Assembly (NCBI GenBank): GCA_033344775.1
Contig: JAWPMT010000001.1
Span: forward strand, 930,001 to 994,000
Length of the DNA: 64,000 nucleotides
Reading direction: 5' to 3'
Origin: Cytophagales bacterium
GTDB taxonomy: Bacteria > Bacteroidota > Bacteroidia > Cytophagales > Cyclobacteriaceae
Within the stretch, counting starts at the first letter, position 1. Each line of letters starts with the position of its first letter. A program made the position numbers and the translations under genes. Under the pieces are notes generated by a model. It was not told the DNA's origin. It saw only the letters and a list, made by a program, of their open reading frames with translations, and ran no database searches. Below, in pieces: positions 37,866 to 46,446 of the stretch.

Positions 37866-40800
37866 TTTCCTTCCGAAATATTGCAAGGTCATTTGCAGCC
37901 CATTGATCAACTGCTGTTGCCAATTAAGATTGACCACCAGGTTTTCCCCAGGTTGCAGACCATTTAATAGTGTATACCCTAAAAAAGTGTTCGCTTCCCC
38001 CTCAAAACGATTGTTGATCGTACTTACTCGTGCCGTAAGATTCCCTTTCTGCAGTCGGGAATAGGTCACCTCCCCTTTCCACTCGGTTGCTCGAACATTC
38101 TCACCCTGCCCTTCGGGATCCAGATTTTCTTTTTGTGCCCACAGGTAAGTTCCAATCACCCGGAATTGCCGGTTAGGCTGCCAGGTCAAAGAAGGATCCA
38201 CTTCCCAGGTATTCAGTTCAAAGTTTCTGGACAAGAGAAAGTCAGATGCATTATTGACGTTGGCCTGTTTGGCCCCGATGCGTACATTGTAAATCTCACC
38301 CAAATTCAATCGTACCTGGCCGATGAAACGTGTTTCGTCCTGTGCCTCAAATCCGTTGGTATTCAATTGTCTTCTGTCGAGTGCTTCATACGCAAACTGA
38401 AGACCTAAACCTGCTGCTGTTCGATTATAGAATACCGAGAATCGAGAGCGGTTCCTACGACTGATTACCTCATCATCATTCTGAAAAGCCGCATAAGGAT
38501 TCAAACGAGTAGCTAGTGACGAATTACTGGTTTTATTATCCAGATTAAAATTGATCAGGTACGATACGCGCGACAAAGTCTTTTTAATCCCCGATTCCTT
38601 TTTCCAATGCCGTGGCATGGAGATATCTACTGTGTGTACATATTGGTTACGAAATGCAGTGATGTACTCATCGGTTGGGGTGAACAATTTGATGTATTGC
38701 CGTTCATCAGGATTGACTGCTTCATAAAACTCATTGAGGTCTTGAATGCCATCGTTATTTTCATCTCTCCATGTATGAGTTCCTTCTCCAGTATTAACCA
38801 GTACATAGATGAATTCGCGCTCCAGCTCCCGACCACTGGAGATGGCCAGACTCATATTGTTTCGAATGTGATTTTTCAGGAACCGATTCGTAGTAGTTAA
38901 CCGCCCCTGAAGCTGATCCACTTTTTCCTGATTGATGCGATCACGGGTTTCACGATAGTTAAAATCCACCTGTATTTTCTGAGTACCATTTGATTTTAGG
39001 GTAAACAGGAAATTATCCGCATTGGTGAAGTCGACCAACTCTCCTAATTGAGGGAGTTTGTCACGGCGGTGGCTATAGGCCAATCGGTATTGCCACTTCG
39101 AAGAATCGGCCTGTTCTATAAAAAACACATGCTCTCTAAAGTTCATGGCGGAGTTGATCACACTGTCTGAATTGGCACTCAAGACCTGGTTTTGATCGGT
39201 TCGGAACGTATATCCTGGTTTTATCAATGACGTATTCCAGGCAATCTGCGCCTCACTTCGCTCCCATTCCGATCTTGTGGTTACTTGATCGCTTTTCATT
39301 TGGAAATAATCTCCTGAGATATCTACAGGTCCCAGTTTTTCCCTCAACTCAAACACATTCCTAAGTCCCGAAAACAAAGCTCCTCGATTCCTGGATTCAA
39401 ACTGATATCGGGTATACTGCCTGGCATTTTTTCTTACTTGAATCCCCGAACGGGTCAACCACTGATTAGCAGTATCCATAGCCGTGAAGCTCCAGTCCCG
39501 GTCAAACTCAATGTAGCGGAACCGATCAATGGACTGAAAGTTTTGATCTGTGAACTCCAAATCCCCGAAAAGTGTCACTTGATATTGCTTCCCTAAGCTG
39601 AACAAAGTATCAGTTGTGATCCCTGCTTTCCAGGCAATTCCTTGATTGTCCTCATCATCCAACGGTGAAAATAAATTGTTGTCCCGAACAGATAATGCAA
39701 GCTCCTGATTGAAGCGAAGTTTGCCAAAATTCGATTTAGAACCCAATACGGTCATTTGACGCTGATTCGGTACGGCGAGTTGGACCACCGGTTCAAAATC
39801 TCCCTGAGGAACGCCATTTAAGGGAGCAATCCATTCAAACGTACGCCCATTGGAAGTGGCCGCTACCAATTGGTAATTGCCACGATTGCTTCCCAGTTGC
39901 GTGAATCGCAGACTAAACACGGCTCGCATTGGGTCTTGAGACACTTCAAACACCTCAAAGAGCTGCCCCTCCACCAGGGTATCTTTTTTGGCATAAAGGA
40001 TTCGTTCGGGTATGAAACCTGTAGAGTCTACTCCTGAGAGGAATCCGACATCTATATCATCACCCAAATCGGCCAATTGATCCAGTGCCGATTCTGAAAA
40101 ATCGAACCCCAGGGTGTTGTTACGATTATCTTTCTCGCGATAGAAACTCAAATAAACCTGATGCTGGTCATGGCTGAGCTCCTGAGAAAATGCGAGGTTG
40201 GATCTGCCGTAGTTCTGCTCTGTAAACTCAAAATCCACACGAATCCTAGTAAACCGCGTAATAATCACATTGGTATTGAAAGTGATCTCTCCCAGATTAT
40301 AATCAATCACATAGTCGTTTTGAAACCCTCTTTCCAGTTGTTTCCCGTCTATGAATACCCGCTCGGAATTCGCCAGGACGATGATGAATCGTTCATTGTT
40401 CGGTCCTCTCAGTCGATAAGGCCCCTGTACCCCCTCTAGTGGGTCTACATTGATGGAAGCAAAACGTCCTTTGGCAGCAGAAGCAGCGAATGTGGTTTTA
40501 GAGGTCCAATGGTCCCCTATCTGTTGTGAGACGCTGGCCCGAGCCCCTCGCACATTTTTATAGTATTTCAAAAAATGGCTTTCGGTAATCGGATTCTCCA
40601 GAACAACATCACCTACCTTAAGGTCCAACCATTGATTGTACAACCGAATATATACATTGTCAAAATCCCGCAATTGCTGTGTGTTTCCCTCGGGTTGGTA
40701 TGGAACATTTCTATCGGTAATTACAGCACTGATCGACAAGTCGTCCGTGAGTTTTCCATCCAGGGCCAAATTGAGACTGGAATTCACAAAGAGGTTTTGC

Positions 40801-41264
40801 CGATTTCCTATCGTCACACCACGTGTAATCGATCCGTTTTGCTGAAGACCTGGGAGCCGAAAAAGACCATTTGCTCCTAAAACCCCGGAAGTGGCTTGTG
40901 CATTACTTCTATTGTTCTCCCTACTGGTGTTGTAAATGCTCAGTGGCCTGTTGAAAAAAGGACGATACAACAAAGGATTGGCCACACGATAGCAGACTTT
41001 AACCGTGTCTGAGCTCGCTTTTTCGAACTTAATACTTTGTTTTTCAGCATTATAGCTAAATCTTACCTCAGGAGCTACAGTGATGGATGAAGGCTCTATC
41101 AACAAGGTGTCGAGTTTGACTGGTTGATTCCGAATAGCTAAATTCCAGCACTTTTGAGTAGTTTGTGCCTGTCCAGTTAATACCCATAAGCAACAGACCC
41201 AGCTAAACCCGAAGCACAGGTAAAATGACCGTGAAGGTCGTTCCCTTTCCTTCTTCCGAATCAA
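37809..41264 (-). CDS. Large outer-membrane beta-barrel protein
   Basis: This protein has 1151 residues if the TTG at 41264 is the start. The frame is open to 41402 inside the kinase gene, but the sequence at 41264 gives a proper signal peptide (basic IRKKERERPSRS, hydrophobic FYLCFGFSWVCCLWVL, then TGQAQ) with AGGAGG about 11 bases upstream. The body is beta-strand-rich with VFVNSSLNLALDGKLTDDLSISAVITDRNVP-like units; the neighbouring NTQQLRDFDNVYIRLYN is also found in SprA-like barrels. It ends AFQLTAFF, with the terminal Phe of barrel proteins. The start is within the end of the kinase gene (62 bp overlap), suggesting translational coupling. Function is unknown. Confidence 0.7.
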   Translation of the reverse strand: MIRKKERERPSRSFYLCFGFSWVCCLWVLTGQAQTTQKCWNLAIRNQPVKLDTLLIEPSSITVAPEVRFSYNAEKQSIKFEKASSDTVKVCYRVANPLLYRPFFNRPLSIYNTSRENNRSNAQATSGVLGANGLFRLPGLQQNGSITRGVTIGNRQNLFVNSSLNLALDGKLTDDLSISAVITDRNVPYQPEGNTQQLRDFDNVYIRLYNQWLDLKVGDVVLENPITESHFLKYYKNVRGARASVSQQIGDHWTSKTTFAASAAKGRFASINVDPLEGVQGPYRLRGPNNERFIIVLANSERVFIDGKQLERGFQNDYVIDYNLGEITFNTNVIITRFTRIRVDFEFTEQNYGRSNLAFSQELSHDQHQVYLSFYREKDNRNNTLGFDFSESALDQLADLGDDIDVGFLSGVDSTGFIPERILYAKKDTLVEGQLFEVFEVSQDPMRAVFSLRFTQLGSNRGNYQLVAATSNGRTFEWIAPLNGVPQGDFEPVVQLAVPNQRQMTVLGSKSNFGKLRFNQELALSVRDNNLFSPLDDEDNQGIAWKAGITTDTLFSLGKQYQVTLFGDLEFTDQNFQSIDRFRYIEFDRDWSFTAMDTANQWLTRSGIQVRKNARQYTRYQFESRNRGALFSGLRNVFELREKLGPVDISGDYFQMKSDQVTTRSEWERSEAQIAWNTSLIKPGYTFRTDQNQVLSANSDSVINSAMNFREHVFFIEQADSSKWQYRLAYSHRRDKLPQLGELVDFTNADNFLFTLKSNGTQKIQVDFNYRETRDRINQEKVDQLQGRLTTTNRFLKNHIRNNMSLAISSGRELEREFIYVLVNTGEGTHTWRDENNDGIQDLNEFYEAVNPDERQYIKLFTPTDEYITAFRNQYVHTVDISMPRHWKKESGIKKTLSRVSYLINFNLDNKTSNSSLATRLNPYAAFQNDDEVISRRNRSRFSVFYNRTAAGLGLQFAYEALDRRQLNTNGFEAQDETRFIGQVRLNLGEIYNVRIGAKQANVNNASDFLLSRNFELNTWEVDPSLTWQPNRQFRVIGTYLWAQKENLDPEGQGENVRATEWKGEVTYSRLQKGNLTARVSTINNRFEGEANTFLGYTLLNGLQPGENLVVNLNWQQQLINGLQMTLQYFGRKSGSDRMVHSGAFQLTAFF

Positions 41265-44200
41265 ACCAGATGCTTCCTCCTGCCTGTTCAATGCCTTTTT
41301 TTGCGATGGCAAGTCCGATGCCTGTGCCTTTTTCTTTGGTACTAAAATACGGGGTAAATATTTTTTTCTGTTGTTGTTCAGGGATTCCCTGACCATTATC
41401 AATCACTTCAATAACGAGCTTTTCGTCTTTTTCAGCTAATCCAACGACTAAATGTGGCCTCCCCGACAAAACAGACTGGATGCCATTCAAGAGTAAGTTA
41501 TTGAATACGCGCCCCAGAATATTCGGATCGGCAAAGACATATTTGTCCGGCGCAACTTCATCATCAATTTGCACTTTCTCGTTGCGATAGAGCTGCACGA
41601 CTTCCATCAAAAGGTCTGATATCGGTACCTCCTCATTGTTTGGAGCTGGCATTTTTGCAAAGGCTGAGAAGGAATCCGCGATTTCGGACAGGGTATCGAT
41701 TTGGTTGATCAATGAATTAAGATTAGCAATCAACCGTTCATTTTCTGAGTTAGTCCGCACCAATTGCTGAATCTTCAGCCGCATGGGTGTCAAAGGATTC
41801 TTAATTTCATGTGCGACCTGACGAGCAATCTCTTTCCAGGCAGTCTCTTTCTGACTGAGTGCCAGCGCCGCCTTACTGTGTTCCAGCTTTTCCAACATCC
41901 GATTGTACTCAGCCACGAGTTGTCCAATCTCATCTCGACCTTGATAAGCCACCGGTTCATTAGTTTCTTCGAGATTTGTCTGACGGAGCCGGAGACTCAA
42001 GGTGGTCAATGGCAAAGTAATGTTCCTAAGTATCACATATCCTACCAGCACACTAGATAGAAATATGATCGTAAAGACAGTAACCAGATTGGCAAAAACT
42101 TCTACCTGCTGGCGATTGAGGTGGTTTTTTGAATCGAAAAAAGGAATGGAGACGATCCCTAACAATTCACCCGTATGGTGGTCAATCACACCTTGATAAA
42201 CCACCTTGAATCGCAATCCACCAATGGCTTCATCCATGACAATGGACTGATCCGGTTTGTCAGAGATTAACTCCCAGGGAATAGCCGGGATATTCGTGGT
42301 AATGAGCTTGTTACTAAAAATATCCGGTTGGTTGGATACGATCAGCTGGCCTCTGGTATTGTAGAGGTTCATATCTACCTGAGAAAAGGTCGCGGCATTG
42401 CCAACTACGTCATACAAGTCCTCACGATTGATCTGATTTTGATCAAAATCTTCGAGGGGCAAGTAAATATTTTCGGCAATGGTGATTGCTCGTTTCTGAT
42501 AATTGCGAATGATCTCATCGCGATAAGATGAGTTCAACAAGTTGAGGATCACTGCACTTACAATCAATAATGGCAAAATGAAGGAAAAACCAAGGTACAG
42601 CTGGATCCGGTTAGCGAGCGTCAATTGCTGATCTGGCTGAGACCATCGAATCATTAAAAACACCAACCCTACAAAAGACAGAAAGACCAAAAAATTAAAG
42701 GAGAAATTCGCGAGGAATGCTCGTAGTGAATAGCGTTGAGAAATGACAATCATCAACGCATCATCATCTTCTATGGCCAATAAGTGATAATTTTCGACTT
42801 CTATCCCCTCTTTGGCCGAGATCAACTTTTCCCACAGTGACGGATCATTGAACACATCGAACGAGTAATTACCCTTTGCATAGACCAGTGCCCCTTCCCG
42901 CATCAGAACGTAATCGTATGCCTTCGACGACTTCTGATTGCTGGTAAGCACTGATGGATACACCGAATTCGGGATCACTTTTTTCACCATGAGATCCACA
43001 GCAATGCCACCAATTTCCACCTCACCATTCATGATAGGCACCCACAGTAGGTATTTGCTGCGGCCAAGGTTTTCCCAATTCTCCACAAAATACAAGCCTT
43101 CTTCTCCAGTCGGATGATCATACACCATCGACAAAAGCTCATCTTTATTGGCCGGGTCTGTCCCGTCCAAGCGATCACCGATGATGTCATACAAGGACAG
43201 ATCCACTTCAAACCGGTCGAAATAAGACGTCAGGTATTGTCGGCGCACTTTGACCTTCACCGTGCTTTTAGACAACAAAGGACTCAAAAATCGCGTCCGA
43301 ATCACCGGGTCATTCTGAATATTTTGTCGGACCCCCACCAGGTATTTTTCGGTGAGTGAATCCCGAGGAGTCAACTGTTGAATACCAAAGGATCGTTTGC
43401 GTTCGACTTCCTTTCGTTCAAAGTTTTTGTAGATCGCCAACGCATTGGTAAAACTCAAAGCTCCAATGACCACAATCACATAAAAGAAGGTCATGTAAGA
43501 AATCCTTACTAGATTCTTACTGAAATTGAAGTGATAGATCAACAGCCACAACAAACTATGTGAGAGCACGAGGTACTTTTTGTATTCCAGCGGTGATATC
43601 AGCAAGAGTGTACCGATGATGATGACAATGGCAATACCAGTACTCTTCTTAATTTTCAGCAAGCCATAGAGCCTTGATAGAAACTGAATGATCCAAAAGA
43701 AGAGGGCCGAAAGACATAGGATAACACCAATAAATACGATTTTGCCTGCGTCAAATTCCAGGGATTCCGTAATGTCCAGATTAAGCCCCGTTATCCTAAG
43801 CAAGTCCTGAATTAGGCCAAAATAAATGAAGTGGGCCAGCGCTGAAAAAACGAAAAGCAGTACGGCAAAAAAGACGGGTCGTTCCTTACTGAGATCAACG
43901 ATCGCCTTGATCTTCCTCATCCGGTTGAGATGGATCATGGAAAACAAGAACACAACATTGAACAACAGGCAGGTCACCAGCGTATCGAGCAAGTTTCCTC
44001 TAAGCAGCCAAAATGGTAAAACTCTTGAAAACAACTCATTGGTTGGGATTTGAAGCGAAATCACTTTGAGAAGGATCGCTCCAAAAATCAGTTGCAGCAC
44101 AAATGACCCTGACCGAAACCGTCTGAGATACAACCAACGAAAAACGACTATGGTCGTCAATGCAAAACTGAGCCAAATCAATGCCAATAAGTATCCCGAA

Positions 44201-44751
44201 AACGTCTTTTTGGTTTGTTGAAAAAGAAAAGAAAAACCAGACGTTCGAAATTGGATCTTTTGCCCTAAAGAAGATAATTCACCTCGGATACCTTCAAAAA
44301 CTCGATCGTTGAAATAGGTATCTAGTGTCGTTCTGTTAGCTGTAAATTTTCGAATAAGTGTCGTTATAAAAAATACCCGTTGGTCATTTCGATCCTTGAA
44401 ACTTACCAGGTAAAGTCCATCCACATTTTCGATGAAAGCCGGCGAAGTAGTAATTCCGGAAAGCGCTGCGTGATCTGGCACAAATTCATGGCTACTCCAC
44501 TTCCGTAGCTTTAGCCCTTCATAGATCAAGATCGACAAATTTTCCGGCGGAGCTACTTCAGTCATATCGATTAGGTCCAGCTCAAGGAAACTTTGATGGA
44601 GCGCTAGTTCTGCAGCAAGGTTTTGTTCAATGATAGTGGCCTTATTCTGAGAGTTTGCCTCCATGTACTCATGTATCCAAAGCGCACCTGTTATCAGGTA
44701 AACAAAAATGATGAACCACTTAGCGATGGATTGGAATAAGGAAATTGGCAT
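41203..44751 (-). CDS. Multi-spanning sensor histidine kinase, NtrY-like
   Basis: This protein has 1182 residues from the ATG at 44751, preceded by a GGAG-type site. An upstream start at 44811 is less likely. There is a transmembrane helix near the N-terminus, a periplasmic or extracytoplasmic region, about eight helices between residues 180 and 450, a second sensor region and another pair of helices. A HAMP-like segment (RNITLPLTTLSLRLRQT) precedes the H-box HEIKNPLTPMRLKIQQ near residue 982; the N-box is NNLLLNGIQSV, with DNGQGIPEQQ and GTGIGLAIAKKGI. The HEIKNPLTP motif matches NtrY-type kinases. No response regulator is adjacent. Its 3' end overlaps the outer-membrane gene. Confidence 0.9.
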   Translation of the reverse strand: MPISLFQSIAKWFIIFVYLITGALWIHEYMEANSQNKATIIEQNLAAELALHQSFLELDLIDMTEVAPPENLSILIYEGLKLRKWSSHEFVPDHAALSGITTSPAFIENVDGLYLVSFKDRNDQRVFFITTLIRKFTANRTTLDTYFNDRVFEGIRGELSSLGQKIQFRTSGFSFLFQQTKKTFSGYLLALIWLSFALTTIVVFRWLYLRRFRSGSFVLQLIFGAILLKVISLQIPTNELFSRVLPFWLLRGNLLDTLVTCLLFNVVFLFSMIHLNRMRKIKAIVDLSKERPVFFAVLLFVFSALAHFIYFGLIQDLLRITGLNLDITESLEFDAGKIVFIGVILCLSALFFWIIQFLSRLYGLLKIKKSTGIAIVIIIGTLLLISPLEYKKYLVLSHSLLWLLIYHFNFSKNLVRISYMTFFYVIVVIGALSFTNALAIYKNFERKEVERKRSFGIQQLTPRDSLTEKYLVGVRQNIQNDPVIRTRFLSPLLSKSTVKVKVRRQYLTSYFDRFEVDLSLYDIIGDRLDGTDPANKDELLSMVYDHPTGEEGLYFVENWENLGRSKYLLWVPIMNGEVEIGGIAVDLMVKKVIPNSVYPSVLTSNQKSSKAYDYVLMREGALVYAKGNYSFDVFNDPSLWEKLISAKEGIEVENYHLLAIEDDDALMIVISQRYSLRAFLANFSFNFLVFLSFVGLVFLMIRWSQPDQQLTLANRIQLYLGFSFILPLLIVSAVILNLLNSSYRDEIIRNYQKRAITIAENIYLPLEDFDQNQINREDLYDVVGNAATFSQVDMNLYNTRGQLIVSNQPDIFSNKLITTNIPAIPWELISDKPDQSIVMDEAIGGLRFKVVYQGVIDHHTGELLGIVSIPFFDSKNHLNRQQVEVFANLVTVFTIIFLSSVLVGYVILRNITLPLTTLSLRLRQTNLEETNEPVAYQGRDEIGQLVAEYNRMLEKLEHSKAALALSQKETAWKEIARQVAHEIKNPLTPMRLKIQQLVRTNSENERLIANLNSLINQIDTLSEIADSFSAFAKMPAPNNEEVPISDLLMEVVQLYRNEKVQIDDEVAPDKYVFADPNILGRVFNNLLLNGIQSVLSGRPHLVVGLAEKDEKLVIEVIDNGQGIPEQQQKKIFTPYFSTKEKGTGIGLAIAKKGIEQAGGSIWFDSEEGKGTTFTVILPVLRV

Positions 44752-44851
44752 GCTAGCTCCAAATATGTCGGGAATATTTTGGAATGGAAAATTTGATAAT
44801 AACTCCCTCAACTATGATGCCAACATAAAGGCATTAAGCATATCAGGTCTT

Positions 44852-44890
44852 TAAAATAAAACAACCCGGACCTACTAGGTGGGCCGGGCT
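44852..44890 (-). terminator. Probable terminator of the 114-residue gene
   Basis: On the minus strand CCCGG (44888-44884) pairs with CCGGG (44869-44865), with an inner paired CCTA/TAGG. The stem is followed by TTGTTTTATTTT. It lies about 85 bp past the stop of the 114-residue gene. Confidence 0.55.
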
Positions 44891-44974
44891 GAGAATCATA
44901 CTACTTAGCTACCTACTTTCTTTTATGAAATATTTTATTGATCAGTTCATAAATTGACTTTTAAGAGCTGATGC

Positions 44975-45319
44975 TTAATCTTCGATCTGAAAAACAATAC
45001 TACGACGATAAGTGACCTTCTTACCCAATGCCTCGGCTTTCAGGAGAAAGTTATTCAGTGTCATACCGGATAATCCATCAACCTGAATCTCATTCTCCCC
45101 CACCCAATTAAACTTGCGTGTTCCGTTCTCACCGGATTCGGCAAGTGATTGTTCAAATAGTGCTTGCAGTGCCTGTCCATTGGCACTTATCGTTCTATTT
45201 GGACTATCAACAGGTTGTGTGGTTATCTCCTGATTTACAGAAAAGGATTTGGTGGTCTCAGCTGGATGATTGGCTGTGGCTTCGGTTTGTAGAGAAGGGA
45301 CAGTACTCACTAAAGTCAT
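44975..45319 (-). CDS. Small protein of unknown family, divergent from LysR
   Basis: This protein has 114 residues. The N-terminal half is polar and Thr/Ser-rich, with no clear signal. The C-terminal part, from FNWVGENEIQVDGLSGMTLNN to YRRSIVFQIED, looks like a small folded domain. No family is recognised. It is divergent from a LysR gene across an 89-bp region that contains a perfect 13-bp inverted repeat, so the LysR protein probably controls it. That link is inference. Confidence 0.5.
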   Translation of the reverse strand: MTLVSTVPSLQTEATANHPAETTKSFSVNQEITTQPVDSPNRTISANGQALQALFEQSLAESGENGTRKFNWVGENEIQVDGLSGMTLNNFLLKAEALGKKVTYRRSIVFQIED

Positions 45320-45359
45320 CGTTCTTTTTTGAAGTGTCTACGCAAAAGTGTTCCTTTAC

Positions 45360-45414
45360 ATTCATAAATAAAATTTTAAATATTTTATAAAAAAGATTAG
45401 ATTTATTTATGAAT
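45360..45414. promoter_or_regulatory. Perfect 13-bp inverted repeat at the lysR start
   Basis: ATTCATAAATAAA at 45360-45372 and TTTATTTATGAAT at 45402-45414 are exact inverted copies separated by 29 AT-rich bases. The right arm covers the LysR start codon at 45409-45411. The left arm lies upstream of the divergent gene at 45319. This is a candidate operator controlling both genes. Confidence 0.6.
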
Positions 45415-46335
45415 TATACCCTTCATCAGCTGAAAATATTCCTTAAAGTATCTGAATTAGAGAGCATTACGAAAGCAGCCGAAGAGCTACACCTGACACA
45501 ACCGGCCATTTCCATTCAACTAAAAAAGCTTCAGGAGCAATTTGACTTACCGCTGGTAGAAGTCGTAGGACGAAAGTTGCATGTCACCGATTTCGGGAAA
45601 GAGATCGTTGAAAGATGTCGCCGGATACTGGATGAAGCTGATGGCATTCGATATACGATCGAACAATACAAAGGGCTGTTATCAGGACGTATTAAAATCT
45701 CTGTAGTTTCTACAGGCAAGTATGTGATCCCCTATTTCCTTAAGGATTTTATGGATGCGCATCCGGGTGTTGAAATTTCCATTGACGTATCCAACAAACT
45801 GCGGGTAATTGAAGGGCTGAATCAAAACGATAGTGATTTTTCTCTGGTTTCCGTATTGCCAAAAGGAATTGAAGTCAATCAGGTCTCTTTGATGGAAAAC
45901 CGACTTTACCTGGCCGGGCATAGACAATATAAAGGCATGATCAAAACCACGAAAGATCTTGAAAAGGTGACCCTACTCTTCAGGGAACAGGGATCAGCAA
46001 CAAGAAGTGCCATGGAGCAATACCTGGATCAACAAAATGTAAAGATTGGAAAGTCGATGGAGTTGGTGTCAAATGAAGCTGTGAAACAGGCCATTAATGC
46101 AGGGATTGGATTATCCATCGTCCCTCTGATTGGTCTAAGAACAGCCCTTAGCAATGAAAACATCATGATCCATCCGCTGAAAGGGTTGCCAATCACTACT
46201 CGATGGAACCTGATCTACAACAAGCGCAAACGACTGACCCCTGCTCAGGAAGCATTAATTACACATATTGAAACACACAAAGCAGAAGTGGTAGAAAAAC
46301 ACTTTAGCTGGAATGAGTATGCTGAAATGCCTTGA
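45409..46335 (+). CDS. LysR-family transcriptional regulator
   Basis: This protein has 308 residues. The N-terminal winged helix-turn-helix is classical: LHQLKIFLKVSELESITKAAEELHLTQPAISIQLKKL. From residue 90 there is the substrate-binding domain, with GRIKISVVSTGKYVIPYFLKDFMDAHPG at its start and QAINAGIGLSIVPLIGLRTAL later. The overall pattern is like CbbR/CysB-type regulators. The effector cannot be inferred. It diverges from the unknown 114-residue gene and precedes the DnaE-DUF763 operon by 111 bp, but that operon has its own palindromic sites. Confidence 0.92.
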   Translation: MNYTLHQLKIFLKVSELESITKAAEELHLTQPAISIQLKKLQEQFDLPLVEVVGRKLHVTDFGKEIVERCRRILDEADGIRYTIEQYKGLLSGRIKISVVSTGKYVIPYFLKDFMDAHPGVEISIDVSNKLRVIEGLNQNDSDFSLVSVLPKGIEVNQVSLMENRLYLAGHRQYKGMIKTTKDLEKVTLLFREQGSATRSAMEQYLDQQNVKIGKSMELVSNEAVKQAINAGIGLSIVPLIGLRTALSNENIMIHPLKGLPITTRWNLIYNKRKRLTPAQEALITHIETHKAEVVEKHFSWNEYAEMP

Positions 46336-46406
46336 TAACATGGCACCTTAACTGGCGGTCAATTTCGTAATGAAACCCAAAAAAGAGTAAGGGATAAAAT
46401 TCAAAT

Positions 46407-46443
46407 ACTAATATTATTAGTTAATTTTACTAAAAATATTAGC
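46407..46443. promoter_or_regulatory. Twin palindromic operator-like site at the dnaE start
   Basis: ACTAATA-T-TATTAGT spans 46407-46421, a perfect 7-bp inverted repeat. CTAAAAATATTAG lies at 46430-46442 and shares the CTAA-N5-TTAG core. The centres (46414 and 46436) are 22 bp apart, about two helical turns. The site ends four bases before the TTG start, so a bound repressor could block transcription or translation start. Confidence 0.55.
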
Positions 46444-46446
46444 TGA

